A DNA stretch of 7,886 nt from Oscillospiraceae bacterium (lineage in GTDB: Bacteria > Bacillota > Clostridia > Oscillospirales > Oscillospiraceae), in assembly GCA_021205585.1 (NCBI GenBank), contig JAJPXI010000248.1, positions 1 to 7,886 on the forward strand, read 5' to 3'. Positions 6,131-7,886 of the stretch are shown here, piece after piece. Made by a program: the position numbers and the translations under genes. The notes below the pieces were generated by a model. The model was not told where the DNA came from. It ran no database searches and was given only the letters and a program-made list of their open reading frames with translations. Within the stretch, counting starts at the first letter, position 1. Every line of letters begins with the position of its first letter.

Positions 6131-6418
6131 ATGAATATCCGTCCGTCTGCGGCCATCCGCCAGAATTACAATGAAATCGCCAGCCTGTGCAAAAGCACCG
6201 GCCAGCCGGTTTTCCTGACGAAAAACGGCGAGGGCGATTTGGTGGTCATGGATCTGGAAACCTACGAGCGGCGGGAAAAAATGCTGAAGCTCCGGGAGGA
6301 GCTTCTGGCTGTGGAGGAAAGCCGGGCGGCCGGAAGCCGGGGCTACACTGTGGAGCAGGTCGCCGCTATGATGCGCGGCGCGATTCAAAAGGCGGCGGAC
6401 GATGGGGACGCGGAATAA
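6131..6418 (+). CDS. Type II antitoxin, Phd/YefM family
   Basis: A 95-residue protein. The N-terminal half (about 1-50) is the Phd/YefM DNA-binding and dimerisation fold: MNIRPSAAIRQNYNEI, then a PVFLTKNGEGDLVVMDLETY stretch with the family's 'T.NG.G..V.M....Y' spacing. The C-terminal half (about 55-95) is charged and helical and is expected to wrap and neutralise the toxin. The ATG at 6131 is chosen because AGGGGG (6118-6123) sits 7 bases upstream and the promoter would start transcription after the earlier in-frame ATG at 6047. The toxin gene overlaps its end by 17 bases, the normal antitoxin-first order with translational coupling. Autorepression through the palindrome at 6091-6102 is likely. 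Confidence 0.88.
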   Translation: MNIRPSAAIRQNYNEIASLCKSTGQPVFLTKNGEGDLVVMDLETYERREKMLKLREELLAVEESRAAGSRGYTVEQVAAMMRGAIQKAADDGDAE

Positions 6419-6713
6419 ATACCGCGTCGTCGTCTCAGAGCGGGACGCGCAGATGCTGGTTTCCCACGCGGCGTTTTTGGCGCGGGTCAGTCCGGCGGCC
6501 GCCCGGCGGCTGACGGCGGCGTTTGAATCGGCGGCCAGCTCTCTGGAGGAGATGCCCCACAGGTGTCCCCGGCTCGCCGGGGATTTTATTTCGGACTACC
6601 GTTTTCTTTTATTTGAAAAGCGGTATATTCTGGTTTTTCAGATTGAGGGCGATACCGTCTATGCGGACTATGTGATCGACTGTCGGCAGGACTACGCCTG
6701 GCTGATTCCGTAA
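6402..6713 (+). CDS. Type II toxin, RelE/ParE superfamily
   Basis: A 103-residue basic protein that begins inside the last codons of the antitoxin gene. The pattern is typical of RelE/ParE toxins: an N-terminal strand (KYRVVVSERD, 6-15), two helices (about 16-50) ending in LEEMPHRCPRL (49-59), and then a beta-sheet with DYRFLLFEKRYILVFQI (65-81) and VIDCRQDY (91-98). Whether it is a ribosome-dependent mRNase (RelE type) or a gyrase poison (ParE type) cannot be told from the sequence alone; the 'plasmid stabilisation' C-terminal pattern leans to ParE. A weak ribosome site (AGGCGG about 6 bases before the ATG) and the 17-base overlap suggest coupling to antitoxin translation. It ends 26 bases before the chosen start of the MBL lipoprotein, so read-through into that gene is possible. 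Confidence 0.87.
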   Translation: MGTRNKYRVVVSERDAQMLVSHAAFLARVSPAAARRLTAAFESAASSLEEMPHRCPRLAGDFISDYRFLLFEKRYILVFQIEGDTVYADYVIDCRQDYAWLIP

Positions 6714-6739
6714 CCGGCAATCCGCAGGGGAAAATGGGA

Positions 6740-7813
6740 ATGAATCAAGCAAGGCGGGCGGCGGCACTGGCGCTGTGCCTGTGGGCGCTGCTGCTGGGGG
6801 GCTGCCAGGACTGGGAGGCCCTCTGGCAGGGCGAAGGTGAAACCGAAAGCGCCGAGTCCGGGGACGGGCTGACAGTGCATTTTATCGACGTGGGCCAGGC
6901 CGACTGCGCCCTGCTGGTGTGCGAGGGAGAGGCCATGCTCATCGACGGGGGCAATGTGGCGGACAGCAGCCTGGTGGTGTCCTATTTGCAGGCCCAGGGG
7001 GTGGAGGAACTGGCGTACATGGTGTGCACCCACGCCCACGAGGATCATGTGGGCGGGCTGTCCGGGCCGCTGAACACCTGCGCGGTGGACTGCGTGCTGG
7101 CCCCCGTGACCTGGGCCGACTCCGCCGCCTTCTCCAATTTCGTCAAGTACACCCAGGCCCAGGGCCTGGAGATTACCGTCCCTCAGGCGGACAGCGGCTT
7201 TTCCCTGGGCGGGGCCTCTGTGACCGTCCTCGGCCCACGGCGGGAGTACGAGGAGGTGAATAATACCTCCATCGTCCTGCGGGTGGATTACGGGGAGACC
7301 TCTTTCCTGTTCACCGGGGACATGGAGTCCGACGCCGAGGCGGATCTGCTGGAGGACGGATGCGATTTGGAGGCCACCGTGCTGAAGGTGGGGCACCACG
7401 GCAGCAGCACCTCCACCAGCTACACTTTCCTGCGCCAGGTCATGCCGGAGTACGCCGTCATCTCCTGCGGGGAGGGGAACAGCTATGGCCACCCCCACCA
7501 GGAGGTGACCAGCCGGTTGTACGACGCGGGCGCGACCGTCTACCGCACCGATCAGCAGGGCACCATCGTGGCTTTCAGCGACGGGGAAACCGTCACCTTC
7601 ACCACGGAAAAGGCTGTTTCCCCCACCTATGGCCGGGGAACGGCGGCGGAAACGGAGGTGACGGCGTACATCGGGAACCTGAACTCCCATGTGTTCCACC
7701 TGGACACCTGCGCCAACCTGCCCGCCGAGGAAAACCGGGTCTATTTCTCCGACGTCCAGCAGGCCCTGGACGCCGGGTACACCCCCTGCGGCAACTGCAA
7801 TCCGCTGGGATAG
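6740..7813 (+). CDS. ComEC/Rec2-like metallo-beta-lactamase-fold lipoprotein with Ada-like zinc tail
   Basis: A 357-residue surface lipoprotein. The signal peptide has Arg residues, an Ala/Leu core and lipobox L-G-G-C with Cys22 as anchor. The MBL domain (about 44-285) opens with VHFIDVGQADCALL, as in the C-terminal domain of ComEC, and holds the metal ligands THAHEDH (97-103), Asp194 in FTGDME, HHGS (219-222) and YGHPH (249-253). A short C-terminal module (about 309-355) has YIGN, SHVFHLDTC, VYF and YTPCGNC; this is the Ada-like zinc-binding pattern often found at the ends of clostridial MBL proteins and nucleases. There is no ComEC channel domain, so it is not the DNA-uptake protein itself; a secreted nuclease or phosphodiesterase is inferred. 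The start at 6740 has AGGGG 9 bases upstream; an ATG at 6734 adds two residues but lies only 3 bases from that site. Confidence 0.9.
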   Translation: MNQARRAAALALCLWALLLGGCQDWEALWQGEGETESAESGDGLTVHFIDVGQADCALLVCEGEAMLIDGGNVADSSLVVSYLQAQGVEELAYMVCTHAHEDHVGGLSGPLNTCAVDCVLAPVTWADSAAFSNFVKYTQAQGLEITVPQADSGFSLGGASVTVLGPRREYEEVNNTSIVLRVDYGETSFLFTGDMESDAEADLLEDGCDLEATVLKVGHHGSSTSTSYTFLRQVMPEYAVISCGEGNSYGHPHQEVTSRLYDAGATVYRTDQQGTIVAFSDGETVTFTTEKAVSPTYGRGTAAETEVTAYIGNLNSHVFHLDTCANLPAEENRVYFSDVQQALDAGYTPCGNCNPLG

Positions 7814-7832
7814 CGCGGAAATCCATTTCTGG

Positions 7833-7886
7833 GGAAGGACTGATTCAATCGGCAAGAGCGGATGGCGAGAAATTTTGCGACAAAAG
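7833..7886. repeat. Structured intergenic repeat element, copy 2 (inverted, cut by window edge)
   Basis: Bases 7833-7879 are the exact reverse complement of 995-1041 (47 of 47). Identity ends at 7880, where copy 2 reads ACAAAAG while copy 1 continues CCTTGTT on the same strand sense. The copy begins 19 bases after the stop of the MBL lipoprotein gene and runs off the right edge, so its far arm cannot be seen. Confidence 0.85.

Overview
The window comes from a GC-rich, Gram-positive-type gut or anaerobe genome. The codon choice, strong AGGAGG-like ribosome sites, two lipobox lipoproteins with Clostridia-type companions, and an XpaC/TelA pair all fit a member of the Oscillospiraceae (Flavonifractor/Lawsonibacter/Pseudoflavonifractor-like). 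That placement is inference from style, not from a marker gene. There is no phage, transposase or CRISPR array.

Layout. Positions 1-833 (minus) carry the start of a TelA-like gene behind an XpaC-like membrane protein, driven by a good promoter at 906-935. Positions 941-1041 are a structured non-coding repeat lying between that promoter and the rightward promoter of a GH25 lysozyme-like lipoprotein (1112-1963). Positions 1964-2200 are non-coding, with two hairpins. On the minus strand, 4250 to 2201 is a two-gene unit: a CNNM/CorC-type membrane protein with paired CBS domains, then a class I SAM methyltransferase. A 200-base divergent control region (4251-4449) separates it from a rightward CLC-type anion transporter (4450-5754) that resembles the fluoride (CLC-F) branch. 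Facing it tail to tail is a small 72-residue protein (minus, 5762-5980). A Phd/YefM-ParE type II toxin-antitoxin operon follows (6131-6713), and 26 bases later a lipoprotein with a ComEC-like metallo-beta-lactamase fold and an Ada-like zinc tail (6740-7813).

The right edge of the window (7833-7879) holds an exact inverted copy of 47 bases of the repeat at 995-1041, so about 6.8 kb (GH25 gene through the MBL lipoprotein) is bracketed by inverted repeats. This is the strongest signal not explained by genes.

Functionally the genes are mostly envelope housekeeping: wall hydrolysis, ion and anion transport, surface-anchored hydrolases, plus an addiction module. I see no coherent new multi-gene system. 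The repeat family, the MBL-Ada lipoprotein and the stand-alone 72-residue domain are the items most worth following up.
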